From a virus, in the IMG/VR virus record IMGVR_UViG_3300033153_005857, positions 1 through 48,400 of that record: a stretch of 48,400 nucleotides of DNA; one strand, given 5' to 3'. The notes under the pieces were generated by a model that searched no databases, was not told the DNA's origin, and was given only the letters and a program-made list of their open reading frames with translations. Positions 37,359 to 45,345 of this stretch are shown one piece after another (position 1 is the stretch's first letter; each line of letters opens with the position of its first letter). A program made the position numbers and the translations under genes.

Positions 37359-40313
37359 TTATATACATTTATAAAATCCATCTTCCGGTTCGAAAATTCT
37401 ACCTTCTGCTTTCATGTGATTGATTGCAGCCTTACATTTATCAAATGCAATTCCATTTTCAATGACATGATCTAATACTGAAGTAATTGGGGTTTTCCCA
37501 TCTACTTGTAGGTCTTGTATTGAGTCTATTATAAAATTTATTGTGTCTCTTTGAGACAGACTACCTGAAAAAAAAGTGTGTTTTTCGGGTTTTGCTCGGA
37601 CGTTGGACGAATTAAAATTTTCACACTGTGGCTCTTGATCGTGTTTTCCTTTATCGTCCATGCGTCCAGGGTTTTTCAACTCTGTGTTCTTATACGTGTA
37701 CACACGTGCGTACGTGTCATGTAGTATCCCGTGTAGAGAACAATCTACATCTCCCTGGGTGCTTGGACGGATAGTATATATTAGTGCCTCTAAGTCTTGT
37801 TTTACACGTTGTCCACCCAATATATTTTCATTGGTCGGTTGGTCGGCACCTTGAACTGATATACATAATCCTACACATGTATGTAATCTATCTCCCCCAC
37901 CTTCCCTACCAGATACAATTAATCCTTGTTTATTTACTTCTTTCCAAAAAGGATTGTCGTGTTTTGGTTTTATACCTACCTCATTGCACCATTCCCTATA
38001 TTTATAATAAATAGTTGTTTTTGGTGTATCTTTCACGCTTGGTGCTGTACGTTCATCAAAAAACCTACCAATGGGATTACTTTTATCAAGGTATCTCTTT
38101 TGATTTGATTCGGTTGTTTCGAGATCACAATACTCCCCGTTTTTCAACAGCGCCCTCAATCCAATCATACAACAATTAAAAAACCCTGATTTTTCTGATT
38201 CTGTTGTTATTTTATTTAATATGTCCTTATCATCTCCATCTCCTTCGAATGTGTTAGGGAACGTGACTTGCACAAACCGCCTAAAATATGCACTTTCAGA
38301 TTCATCTACATCAGGTAACGTGTTACATGCAAAGATATGCGTACAAATGTTATCAAACATAATTTTATCTTTTCCTTTTCCTTGGCCTGTCAATCTCGTT
38401 TCTGTAACAACGGTTTTAAATACCGACGTATCCACAATAGCATTTGCAGATAGGTCAGGGTGTGCATTTACTAATTTCCCTGACAGTTGCATAGTAGAAA
38501 AACGATCTTTAGATATTTCCTCAAGGGATTCTCCACTAATATGATCATTACCAACCATCGATGTAATTAATTTAATAAGTGTAGATTTTCCGTTTCTTGC
38601 GGACCCGTCGATTAACAATGCTTTTTGTTGTGCCACGTCTTGAATCATACAATACCCAATAAACTGAATTATAAGTGGTACATCTATGGAGTCTACCAAT
38701 TCGAATAAAAACTTAGTTATTGCTGGGCACTTGGCATCAGGATTATATTCGGTGTCGATTTGGATTGTTGATTTATAGTCTGGGCTGTGTGGTAACAGTT
38801 CATCTTTTAGAACATCATACATCCCATTTTTCATGTTTATTTTGAATGGAGCACAGTTGATATCGTCACGGTTAATTCTTGTTTTGTGCATCACATAACT
38901 TACACCTTCATTTACATTTTTTACGCTTGCTTTCATCCCTAATATATCGTTTGCAATTGCCTTTGTGTCTCCTGCTTTTGTGTCTATATGAAATACTCCA
39001 TCTCGATAGATATACAACTCGCCGTTGTCCCTCAATGTCATATATTTATCCTTGGACAACATATTATCACCCAACAATTTAGGTATGATATCCCCCTTCG
39101 AATTGCACAGCACACTTTCTATGTTTGAACAGTTTGTTTTATGATTATCTGACTCGACGGTGGCAACATCTTTCTTTTGTTTTTCAACATACAATCCTAT
39201 CACCTTCAACACTTTGAGATATACATCCGTAGGAACTTTATGACCGTCTGTTAAATCAGATTCGGTGCAAAAGTCATTCTTCAATGCGAACCACGTTATG
39301 ACTTTAGAAGGCATCGGGTCATTTTTAGGGATATATCCATTCTCTTTAGCATACGTCCATATCTTGTATATGATTTCACCGTCATCATAATCAATGCATG
39401 AACTTCCGCTGCCGCTGTGTTTATGTCCTGTTCCAGCATCAACACAATCATATAATCCAGACATAACAGTAAGAGCCGATATAGCATTGTGAGACACATT
39501 ATGCCTCCAACAATGTAATAAATCGTCTGATATTGATGTATTCTTTCCGGTGTGGCTGTCATGAAACAGTGATGGATGTCGTCCACGGTCTGGAATAGAT
39601 GAAATAACATCATCAATTTCAAGTTCAAACAACGCCGATTTATTAGAGTCTGCACTTGGTACAAATTCTTTCGGTGGTTTGTTTTTCTTTATAATTTCTG
39701 TTTCGTTTCTTTTAGTGAGTTCGTCCTTGAAGATTGAAGGAAATTCATCATATGTAATCAATGCCGGTGTCATGATATTTTCTAATGTATATTTACCAGC
39801 ATTTGGTTTTTCATCGTCCGGCAACGCATTATATTTATCCCCTACTGTTTGAGTAACATTACCCACATCGTCTTTTGAATCAGTTAATTTTGCATAGGAC
39901 CCGGGAGCTACTACATACTGCCAATTTGACCTGACTTCACCAGCATGTTCCAAAGCAATGTTTTTTTTTGCATTTTTATCGTTAGTGAAATAAAAGTGGT
40001 GCATTCCAACTCTTGAACTTGACTGTGCGGTTAACGTGGGTATGAATGTATGACCGTCAAATGCGCTTTTATCATCCACATCTATGATAACCAGTCCATC
40101 TTCATCGGTGCCAGCAATGCCAATGTTATGGCCCATCTCAAGGGCACGCACGGCACTTTCATAGTTTAGTTGATGTTTAGATGCCTTCCACCCCTGTCCG
40201 TCTAGTGGGTCTTTTTCAGATTTATTAAGCAGAAAATACCAAGGGTCGTAATGTGGCCTTCCTTCAGTAAGTGCATTATGAAATCGTTTGAATTCTTTTG
40301 GATTAGTAGACAC
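37359..40313 (-). CDS. Primase-polymerase / D5-like SF3 helicase fusion
   Basis: A 984-residue replication protein. The N-terminal archaeo-eukaryotic primase domain (PrimPol, about 30-175) has the catalytic LVIIDVDD (near 70) and GMHHFYF (near 104). A zinc-containing linker (LLHCWRHNVSHNAISALTVMSGL) follows near 270. Then a D5 N-terminal region and the SF3 helicase: Walker A LLIDGSARNGKST (near 575), Walker B-like and sensor IFACNTLPDVDESESAYFRR, and a C-terminal winged-helix with FFDERTAPSVKD...YREWCNEVG. Such fusions start replication of plasmids and viruses by combining priming and unwinding. No DNA polymerase gene is seen, so the host replicase would extend. Confidence 0.92.
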   Translation of the reverse strand: MSTNPKEFKRFHNALTEGRPHYDPWYFLLNKSEKDPLDGQGWKASKHQLNYESAVRALEMGHNIGIAGTDEDGLVIIDVDDKSAFDGHTFIPTLTAQSSSRVGMHHFYFTNDKNAKKNIALEHAGEVRSNWQYVVAPGSYAKLTDSKDDVGNVTQTVGDKYNALPDDEKPNAGKYTLENIMTPALITYDEFPSIFKDELTKRNETEIIKKNKPPKEFVPSADSNKSALFELEIDDVISSIPDRGRHPSLFHDSHTGKNTSISDDLLHCWRHNVSHNAISALTVMSGLYDCVDAGTGHKHSGSGSSCIDYDDGEIIYKIWTYAKENGYIPKNDPMPSKVITWFALKNDFCTESDLTDGHKVPTDVYLKVLKVIGLYVEKQKKDVATVESDNHKTNCSNIESVLCNSKGDIIPKLLGDNMLSKDKYMTLRDNGELYIYRDGVFHIDTKAGDTKAIANDILGMKASVKNVNEGVSYVMHKTRINRDDINCAPFKINMKNGMYDVLKDELLPHSPDYKSTIQIDTEYNPDAKCPAITKFLFELVDSIDVPLIIQFIGYCMIQDVAQQKALLIDGSARNGKSTLIKLITSMVGNDHISGESLEEISKDRFSTMQLSGKLVNAHPDLSANAIVDTSVFKTVVTETRLTGQGKGKDKIMFDNICTHIFACNTLPDVDESESAYFRRFVQVTFPNTFEGDGDDKDILNKITTESEKSGFFNCCMIGLRALLKNGEYCDLETTESNQKRYLDKSNPIGRFFDERTAPSVKDTPKTTIYYKYREWCNEVGIKPKHDNPFWKEVNKQGLIVSGREGGGDRLHTCVGLCISVQGADQPTNENILGGQRVKQDLEALIYTIRPSTQGDVDCSLHGILHDTYARVYTYKNTELKNPGRMDDKGKHDQEPQCENFNSSNVRAKPEKHTFFSGSLSQRDTINFIIDSIQDLQVDGKTPITSVLDHVIENGIAFDKCKAAINHMKAEGRIFEPEDGFYKCI

Positions 40314-40317
40314 TGTA

Positions 40318-40917
40318 TCACCTGAGAACTTGCATGTATTGCTGTTTCTTATTTTTCATTAAAAGTAATGGATATGGTAAAATATCATTATTTAATTTAT
40401 TCGATAGCAAAACACCAATCGAACATTCAATATTATATTCATCAATCCCACGCCACAACATTCGACAGATGGCTTCTGTCATACTATATTCATTTCTTGG
40501 GATCTCACCACGGTTAACTGCAACCATTCTACTTTTACCAAAATCTGTTTCATTCATTAAAACTTCATATTTTTTTTCGAATAAATGGCCGTTAAGGCTG
40601 TGCTCAGTAGCTAGTAAAAAACCATTTAGTTCAATCGGTTTTTTATCAATCATATATTCTGTATCACTTATTGAATAGTTCAATAATTGAAAAAAAGCAT
40701 CGTATATGTTTTTCTTATGGCTTGCGATTTTACATTCAATTAAATAATACTGGTTATTTGATTTAATTAATAAATCTGATCGATTCTTACCTGTTGTGTG
40801 AAATACTGGGAACTCTTCGTTCTTTTGGTTCCACCACACTTCTACATTGAAATTTTGTAACCATCTTGATATAACGAGCATGGAATCTATTTCGTTTTCA
40901 ATTTCCATGTTGCTCAC
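40318..40917 (-). CDS. PD-(D/E)xK nuclease-like protein
   Basis: A 199-residue protein with N-terminal helix (SMLVISRWLQNFNVEVWW), then RSDLLIKSNNQYYLIECKIASHKK, the D...ExK catalytic pattern (ECK) of restriction-endonuclease folds, and C-terminal helical part. It may be a Holliday-junction or repair-type nuclease or an anti-host nuclease. It is coupled to the primase gene four bases downstream, so a replication or recombination role fits. Confidence 0.75.
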   Translation of the reverse strand: MSNMEIENEIDSMLVISRWLQNFNVEVWWNQKNEEFPVFHTTGKNRSDLLIKSNNQYYLIECKIASHKKNIYDAFFQLLNYSISDTEYMIDKKPIELNGFLLATEHSLNGHLFEKKYEVLMNETDFGKSRMVAVNRGEIPRNEYSMTEAICRMLWRGIDEYNIECSIGVLLSNKLNNDILPYPLLLMKNKKQQYMQVLR

Positions 40918-41007
40918 ACCAATAATTTTAAGTAATAATAAAACAATCTAAGTACTGGTTCTGTCGAATCTCTTTTATACCCTGCCTGCCAGCGGGGTGC
41001 ATCCAAC

Positions 41008-41148
41008 TTATCCAATTATTCCACCCCCTGATTTCATCTCGTATTTCATCAGTTCGCTTATTGCAGTTGAACGCTTTACAATACCGATATGTTCATCAAA
41101 TTCAGTCAAAACATCTTGATCTATTGAGATCATCACTTTCTTATTCAT
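41008..41148 (-). CDS. CopG-type ribbon-helix-helix protein, 46 aa
   Basis: The 46-residue protein MNKKVMISIDQDVLTEFDEHIG...RSTAISELMKYEM is a minimal ribbon-helix-helix domain: strand KKVMISID, helix A, turn and helix B with RS-A-I-EL. It lies behind its own strong promoter and precedes nuclease and primase genes, so it may control replication gene expression, like CopG of plasmids. It is too short to be missed among noncoding sequence except by direct reading. Confidence 0.8.
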   Translation of the reverse strand: MNKKVMISIDQDVLTEFDEHIGIVKRSTAISELMKYEMKSGGGIIG

Positions 41149-41168
41149 AATAAGATATAATAGTATGT

Positions 41169-41183
41169 ATAAGTATATATAAC
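41169..41183 (-). promoter_or_regulatory. TATA promoter of the CopG-like gene
   Basis: Minus-strand TTATATATACTTAT is 21-35 nt before the start at 41148, predicting an almost leaderless mRNA. It has the same YTATATATACTWAT core as the promoters at 853-866, 2079-2091 and 6434-6447. Confidence 0.65.
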
Positions 41184-41261
41184 TTCCTACTTAACCCCCC
41201 CACAACCACAGTATAAAAAGACAATGTTGCTGACACCAGCAAATTTGTATCTGCTGTTGTT

Positions 41262-41312
41262 TATCATACAAAAAAAAAGAAATTAGATGATGCCCTGCTT
41301 TTTACGGCAGGG
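41262..41312 (-). terminator. Terminator hairpin plus T-run
   Basis: CCCTGC/GCAGGG (41293-41298 with 41307-41312) forms a six-pair hairpin, followed on the minus strand by TTTCTTTTTTTTTG (41267-41280). It ends the operon 42482-41341 upstream of the replication operon promoter. Confidence 0.75.
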
Positions 41313-41340
41313 TGGTTGACTTTCTGCGCTGAACAACCCC

Positions 41341-41637
41341 TCAGTCTTTAGTAACATCTTTACTACGTAATATTGCATTAACCATATCTACAGCAATTTT
41401 ACGAACAGTTAGTTTATTCATACACATCCACACCGTTCTTAAATATCCCACATCAATGTCATCATCGAGATTCAAGACCAAATATGAATTAAATGGTTTT
41501 TTACCATTTTGTTTTCTTATACCACCTATTTTAGTGGCTATATCTCCCAACGACTGGATTTCGTTGTTGTCTAATATCCGCAATACATCATCGTTTTTGA
41601 GCACATAATATTTACTCATATCTATTTTTTCAATCAT
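41341..41637 (-). CDS. Hypothetical protein, 98 aa
   Basis: A 98-residue alpha/beta protein (SKYYVLKNDDVLRILDNNEIQSLGDIATKIGGIRKQNGKKP...YLVLNLDDDIDVGYLRTVWM). The phrase 'YYVL+NDDV..IL' and 'YLVLNLDD' is like archaeal phage proteins of unknown function; no named domain. AGGAGGAATAAATA precedes the start. It is the last gene before a terminator. Confidence 0.6.
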   Translation of the reverse strand: MIEKIDMSKYYVLKNDDVLRILDNNEIQSLGDIATKIGGIRKQNGKKPFNSYLVLNLDDDIDVGYLRTVWMCMNKLTVRKIAVDMVNAILRSKDVTKD

Positions 41638-41640
41638 TAT

Positions 41641-41775
41641 TTATTCCTCCTTTAAACACCAACAATATTGAGTAACTTTAAATTGTCCTCTTGTTTTTCT
41701 ACATTTGTTCGTATCAACTGCTTGACATTCAACTTTCTGTCCTTCATTACTTGATTTTAAAGCTTTACACCTCAT
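41641..41775 (-). CDS. Cys-rich microprotein, 44 aa
   Basis: MRCKALKSSNEGQKVECQAVDTNKCRKTRGQFKVTQYCWCLKEE contains six Cys with a C-terminal CWC pattern, suggesting metal binding, and is basic. The stop lies three bases before the next gene's ribosome-binding region. Its promoter may be within the spacer at 41776-41833. No family recognised. Confidence 0.55.
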   Translation of the reverse strand: MRCKALKSSNEGQKVECQAVDTNKCRKTRGQFKVTQYCWCLKEE

Positions 41776-41832
41776 AGTTGACAACACGTCTTAAACTTAC
41801 TTAAGCTTGTCGGTTTATAACACAACAATAAT

Positions 41833-41927
41833 AAAAACAAGGATATTAAAGACAGGGGCCAATCTTAGTCATGCTCTCCCTGTTAGCGAAGCGATAGGGA
41901 GAGTTGGGCGGTCCGTCGCTGGCGCCC
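41833..41927 (-). terminator. Tandem hairpins and T-run after the glycyl-radical gene
   Basis: Two strong stems follow the stop of the gene at 41936: GGGCG/CGCCC (41906-41910 with 41923-41927) and CTCTCCCT/AGGGAGAG (41874-41881 with 41896-41903, eight pairs). A minus-strand TTTTT (41833-41837) comes after them. Together they resemble a terminator, but the double hairpin is larger than needed and could be a small structured RNA. This covers the 160-base gap between genes. Confidence 0.55.
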
Positions 41928-41935
41928 TTGACTTT

Positions 41936-42295
41936 CTAATCCATCAGATTATGATGTTGTCTCTCTTTCAATTCCTGTTTTTTCCCAGCGTTCCATCCAG
42001 CAACATCACCCATGTACCCAGTGACTCTTGATAGCTGTGTCACATTATGCGATGAGCAGTTCGGGCACATTGGTAAATTACAAATAGGACAATTAACAAT
42101 CCCACCCACTAAATCTTTGCAACATGCTTGATGGTTATGCATTACCCAGACATGCACAGGGCATTCAACTGGTGTTTTTACTTTGATTGGTTGACCATCA
42201 TTGAATTCATCGATCCATGCCTGGCATCTATCAATATACTCTTGCCTTGATAGTGCCATTGATTCTTTTCTTGTTATTGGTTTATATTCTGTCAT
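41936..42295 (-). CDS. Stand-alone NrdD C-terminal (glycyl radical) domain
   Basis: A 119-residue protein whose C-terminal half reproduces the end of anaerobic ribonucleoside-triphosphate reductase (NrdD): a zinc site of four Cys (C69-x2-C72-x4-C77-x2-C80) followed by the glycyl-radical motif LSRVTGYMGDVAGWNAGKKQE, with the radical Gly at residue 93. Full NrdD proteins are 600-700 residues; none of the catalytic body is present here or nearby. The N-terminal half (residues 1-60, with a second Cys/His cluster CPVHVWVMHNHQACC) is not recognised. It might act as a spare radical domain for a damaged host NrdD, as YfiD/GrcA does for pyruvate formate-lyase. Alternatively the gene is an NrdD remnant. 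Confidence 0.75.
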   Translation of the reverse strand: MTEYKPITRKESMALSRQEYIDRCQAWIDEFNDGQPIKVKTPVECPVHVWVMHNHQACCKDLVGGIVNCPICNLPMCPNCSSHNVTQLSRVTGYMGDVAGWNAGKKQELKERQHHNLMD

Positions 42296-42347
42296 GTATT
42301 ATACCACTTGTAATTATGTTTATATTTTGCTTAATAGTATTTACATC

Positions 42348-42482
42348 TCATATTGTGTCTGTAGTGTGCAAGTTACTTGTCTCTTTTGGGGCATAACAAA
42401 CAGGGCACGATTTGCCTTTTTTCTTCCATTTGATTCCACAATCTGAGCAGGTTTCAACGTTTTCATTCCATCTTTCATACAT
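42348..42482 (-). CDS. Zinc-ribbon microprotein, 44 aa
   Basis: MYERWNENVETCSDCGIKWKKKGKSCPVCYAP... has two CxxC knuckles 11 residues apart, a complete zinc ribbon. It is ten bases downstream of the ERCC4-type nuclease gene in the same operon. Likely an accessory DNA- or protein-binding unit. Confidence 0.65.
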   Translation of the reverse strand: MYERWNENVETCSDCGIKWKKKGKSCPVCYAPKETSNLHTTDTI

Positions 42483-42492
42483 TTTATTTACC

Positions 42493-43182
42493 TCATTCTA
42501 TATTCAAAATCCGCACATAGCTGGCCCTGCACCACTGAAGCACCAAATCATGATAGTATTCTACTGCATGTTTCCTTGTTCCCATGAATTTCACCGGGCA
42601 CCCATTCACATCTAACTTTGCTATTGTCGCCCGGCGTGCGGCAACATTCATACCGAAGTTGGTATTATTGTAGTTCTTACCGTTGAACGCTGGCTTGAAA
42701 CTCAGGTATTCTCCATAAGAGCATTCGGCGATTAATACCATGATATCGAACCTGGGATCGTCTTTGAACCGCTGGATTTCACGATAAAACCTGCTGCGAT
42801 TATCTGACTTTGAGAATGTCTGATATAAATCGCATCCAGTCATTCTGCCGTTTTTCCTGGTGGTGCCCTTCCGCTCTACCATCACACCTGCAAACGTGTC
42901 GTAGTCGTCAAGATATGCGATGTAGTCACCAGTCTGCGGCGTACCGCTGGCCTGTTTGGTTGCCATAGGTATGCAAGGGTATCCGATCTCATCTGCCTGC
43001 CAGGGCGTTTGTTCATTGTTGGCTACTTGGACGGTGATATTCAGTTTATTCACCCAGGAGGTAAGCTGCCGGGATAACTGATCTTGTTTCTTGTCGTGAT
43101 CAGGGTGATACTCTGGTAACTGTTGGAGTTCTACGTGGAGCTGTAGGATGTTTGCAGCATAGTCATCTATTGTCTTTTTCAT
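42493..43182 (-). CDS. ERCC4-type (XPF/Hef-like) nuclease
   Basis: Start ATG 43182 follows AGGTGG with six-base spacing. The 229-residue protein contains GDYIAYLDDYDTFAGVMVERKG, the GD-Y...ERK catalytic motif of XPF/ERCC4 nucleases, followed by DLYQTFSKSDNRSRFYREIQRFKDDPRFDIMVLIAE. This family cleaves branched DNA, for example at replication forks. The N-terminal 80 residues include a helical region of unknown function. It overlaps the ASCH gene by one base. Confidence 0.85.
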   Translation of the reverse strand: MKKTIDDYAANILQLHVELQQLPEYHPDHDKKQDQLSRQLTSWVNKLNITVQVANNEQTPWQADEIGYPCIPMATKQASGTPQTGDYIAYLDDYDTFAGVMVERKGTTRKNGRMTGCDLYQTFSKSDNRSRFYREIQRFKDDPRFDIMVLIAECSYGEYLSFKPAFNGKNYNNTNFGMNVAARRATIAKLDVNGCPVKFMGTRKHAVEYYHDLVLQWCRASYVRILNIE

Positions 43183-43580
43183 TAAGACCACCTGATTATC
43201 TGATATGCTTCAGGTTCGTCCGACGCACCATTCAGGCCGAATAGTACATCTCGAAGTGCTTCGCCTGTCGGTGGATCTATGAAATCATACTCAGCTAGGC
43301 GCCCAGGATACCATGAAGTCCACGCATGTAACACCTCGTCTATATACATTCCTTGTGATGATAGTTCAGCATCAATCACTTCATATACTACAACTCTCTT
43401 ACGCCAATCCCACTTAGATCTGTACGGCCTGCCAGCCCAACCATGGAACAAGATCTCATTACCCACAGACACCTTACGGCCTTTCCTTACGGCCCTAATT
43501 GTCTGTGTACATTCACCAGATTGTACGGCTGAAATTTTGGGTTGATATGTCATACTCATAACGTGTTTTTTTATTGTCAT
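43182..43580 (-). CDS. ASCH-domain protein
   Basis: The 132-residue protein has the ASCH (PUA-like) pattern: SGECTQTIRAVRKGRKVSVGNEILFHGWAGRPYRSKW, where the 'KT.T.R......GD.......G' core is visible as QTIRAVRKGRKVSVGNEI. ASCH domains bind RNA or modified bases and occur in phages; function here unknown. A 19-residue remnant with the same N-terminus is at 44402-44461. Confidence 0.7.
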   Translation of the reverse strand: MTIKKHVMSMTYQPKISAVQSGECTQTIRAVRKGRKVSVGNEILFHGWAGRPYRSKWDWRKRVVVYEVIDAELSSQGMYIDEVLHAWTSWYPGRLAEYDFIDPPTGEALRDVLFGLNGASDEPEAYQIIRWS

Positions 43581-43590
43581 CTTGGTAACC

Positions 43591-44217
43591 TCACTGTTTA
43601 TTAGATTTTTTCATAGTCTCGCAACAGTTTGTAACTGCATTGATGTTAAGTTTGTATTCATCCCATTTTAAAATGGTTGATTTTGATATTCCCGCGCAAG
43701 TGAGATAATTAATCTTTTTACTTGGGATTAACCACATGTGTAATGGTGTGAGATCATCACGATTATCGAATGCAAGACACAGGAAAAAGTCAGCTGTTTG
43801 GTTTTTACGTATTCCAAACGACCAACTACCCTTGTGTAGACCGTGTTTTGAAACACATGCACTTTTCACATCAATTTTTTTACCTTTATTACAAATAAAA
43901 TCAAAACCCATATTACCATATGGCATCGTTTCAACGTCTTTGAATGCCTTGCTTAATATTTGTTCTGCAATGTGAACTCCGAGGAATACAGGACATGATT
44001 TGTTTATACACATCGGTTTCCCTCCGTTTATGTACCATCGTTTACGGTTTGCTGCGTTTATTTTCTCCCGATTTGCTTCATAGTATATTTTGTTATTTCT
44101 TTTAATTTCATCTTTATGAGTATCTCGATATAGTTTGTGGTATTGTTTACCATAACATCCTTGGCATAGCCCGTGTGCTTCGTGTTTTTTATCTTCCCCA
44201 CATGATTTACAAATCAT
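43591..44217 (-). CDS. Zinc-ribbon and PD-(D/E)xK nuclease-like protein, 208 aa
   Basis: Start ATG 44217 (MICKSCGEDKKHEAHGLCQGCYGK) is preferred over a GTG at 44226. Residues 1-20 form a zinc ribbon followed by a Lys/Arg-rich helix (KLYRDTHKDEIKRNNKIYYEANREKINAANRKRW), a pattern common in phage endonucleases. Residues about 100-180 contain YGNMGFDFICNKGKKIDVKSACV, the D...DVK motif of PD-(D/E)xK folds, and a beta-core (SWSFGIRKN...ADFFLCLAFD...MWLIP). Likely a homing-type or restriction-like endonuclease. Confidence 0.75.
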   Translation of the reverse strand: MICKSCGEDKKHEAHGLCQGCYGKQYHKLYRDTHKDEIKRNNKIYYEANREKINAANRKRWYINGGKPMCINKSCPVFLGVHIAEQILSKAFKDVETMPYGNMGFDFICNKGKKIDVKSACVSKHGLHKGSWSFGIRKNQTADFFLCLAFDNRDDLTPLHMWLIPSKKINYLTCAGISKSTILKWDEYKLNINAVTNCCETMKKSNKQ

Positions 44218-44218
44218 A

Positions 44219-44359
44219 TCAAACACTCGACTGTGTGTTTTTGTTGTTATAGTCTTTATCCCATCGAAGTGAATGACACTTTGGGCAAATTCTTACATCC
44301 GATACACGGGGCACCCATCGGTGCCCACATCTTTTACATTCAAGTTTATGTAGATTCAT
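44219..44359 (-). CDS. Zinc-ribbon microprotein A, 46 aa
   Basis: ECKRCGHRWVPRVSDVRICPKCHSLRWD is a compact zinc ribbon with two CxxC knuckles. Similar 'CxxCGHxWxPR...CPKCxSxxWD' proteins are frequent in Methanosarcinales and relatives (from memory). It is a paralogue of the protein at 45342-45458, which has the same spacing, and both share an identical palindromic promoter layout at their start. Confidence 0.75.
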   Translation of the reverse strand: MNLHKLECKRCGHRWVPRVSDVRICPKCHSLRWDKDYNNKNTQSSV

Positions 44360-44395
44360 AAGTACCACTATAATATATGTTATAATACTACTTAT
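44357..44395 (-). promoter_or_regulatory. 38-bp palindromic promoter element, copy A
   Basis: ATAAGTA (44358-44364) and its inverse TACTTAT (44389-44395) bracket 24 bases, together 38 bp, with the inner arms imperfectly paired and a minus-strand TATA box (ATTATAAC) in between. The start codon of the zinc ribbon overlaps the left arm. Copy B at 45457-45494 has the same span and position relative to its gene. Confidence 0.6.
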
Positions 44396-44401
44396 ATGTG
44401 T

Positions 44402-44461
44402 CTATTCCTGTATCGGTTCAATCTTAGGTGGGTAGGTCATAGACATTGTGTGTTTACGCAT
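44402..44461 (-). pseudogene. Truncated ASCH-gene remnant, 19 codons
   Basis: MRKHTMSMTYPPKIEPIQE ends at a stop where the ASCH protein at 43182-43580 continues (KKHVMSMTYQPKISAVQSGE). The promoter of the zinc-ribbon gene starts right after this stop. It looks like the left-over N-terminus of a second ASCH gene, cut off by insertion or deletion. It may still be expressed as a peptide because it follows the upstream gene with four bases spacing. Confidence 0.5.
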
Positions 44462-44465
44462 TATA

Positions 44466-44642
44466 TCACCGCCTATACATCTCTTTCACTGCCGCCTGAA
44501 TCTCAAACCCAACGGCTTCAAGCTCTTCCTGTGTGTCAGGATGTGGTTCGATAACCACAGCAAGGCAGGGGGTTATTACCCCGCCTATGTCTATCTGTGA
44601 TTTGAATGTTTTGACGCTTTCTCGTTTATGGTATTTAGTCAT
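44466..44642 (-). CDS. Hypothetical protein, 58 aa
   Basis: Start ATG 44642 (MTKYHKRESVKTFKSQ) overlaps the upstream stop by four bases. The product has an acidic C-terminal helix (EELEAVGFEIQAAVKEMYRR) preceded by a beta-rich start (IDIGGVITPCLAVVIEP). No family recognised. Confidence 0.5.
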   Translation of the reverse strand: MTKYHKRESVKTFKSQIDIGGVITPCLAVVIEPHPDTQEELEAVGFEIQAAVKEMYRR

Positions 44643-44956
44643 GCGCTCATCACTTCCAACACAGCCTTTGCACAACTCTTAGTACTATTCATCTCATTTG
44701 AGAAAAATGCATGATTCAATTCATCTTCTTTGCCTGTGATATATATCCCTTGTTCTGTTGTTCTGAGATATGCATCTGGTACAATATACTCAAATTGTTT
44801 CATAAAAAGGTTCACTTCGAATGAATGGCCTTTTGATTCAAGCAAGGTTTTTACTGTAAACATACATAAAAATTGGTGGTTGATTTGTCTGCTCAACCAC
44901 CCTACTTCTAAGTTCTCTTTCATGATCTCGCCGTTTTCGTATGTGTATTTGGTCAT
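44639..44956 (-). CDS. Hypothetical protein, 105 aa
   Basis: A 105-residue protein with LESKGHSFEVNLFMKQFEYIVPDAYLRTTEQGIYITGKEDELNHAFF. Start and stop overlap both neighbours by four bases. No family recognised. Confidence 0.5.
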   Translation of the reverse strand: MTKYTYENGEIMKENLEVGWLSRQINHQFLCMFTVKTLLESKGHSFEVNLFMKQFEYIVPDAYLRTTEQGIYITGKEDELNHAFFSNEMNSTKSCAKAVLEVMSA

Positions 44957-45345
44957 GTAACCACCATTCTATTATCAATATCAACAATAGGTAATTTTGA
45001 GGTGCCGTGTGCATTAAAATAAGCATCATAACTTACAGAACCCAATTTATGATTGTATGAAATTCTTTCATGTAAGCGTACACGTGGCCCAAATGTATCA
45101 TAAAAATCAATTCTCTGGATATTTGTTTTACTATAATTTTTATTATATTCTTTTCTTTTATCTGTTCTTCTCCCGGCTGCTGCAGATATTTTAGTCAATT
45201 CTTCAACAGATACATTACATTTCCCAGCTTTACGAAGTCGGCGATGTAAAAGTTCATGCTCTCCATTTTTAAGCCACACAGTTTCATCAAAACCATGAAT
45301 CTCTTTTAAATGTGTGTGGTGTTCTACCATTCGTTCTTTTGTCAT
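44953..45345 (-). CDS. His-rich conserved-looking protein, 130 aa
   Basis: Start ATG 45345 (MTKERMVEHHTHLKEIHG) overlaps the upstream stop codon. The N-terminal VEHHTHLKEIHGFDETVWLKNGEHELLHRRLRKAGKC is reminiscent of zinc- or HNH-like viral proteins, followed by a Lys-rich segment (RRTDKRKEYNKNYSKTN) and a beta-rich C-terminus. I cannot name a family; a nuclease or DNA-binding protein is plausible. Confidence 0.5.
   Translation of the reverse strand: MTKERMVEHHTHLKEIHGFDETVWLKNGEHELLHRRLRKAGKCNVSVEELTKISAAAGRRTDKRKEYNKNYSKTNIQRIDFYDTFGPRVRLHERISYNHKLGSVSYDAYFNAHGTSKLPIVDIDNRMVVT

Noticed and set aside
37359-40313. Split of the primase-helicase into two genes or an intein
   Set aside because: The frame is continuous and no splicing-type junction motifs (terminal HN, N-terminal Cys block) were seen.
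41936-42295. Full-length NrdD with frameshift
   Set aside because: Upstream sequence in all frames gives a zinc ribbon gene and an ERCC4 nuclease, with no NrdD catalytic motifs, so no broken full-length gene is present here.
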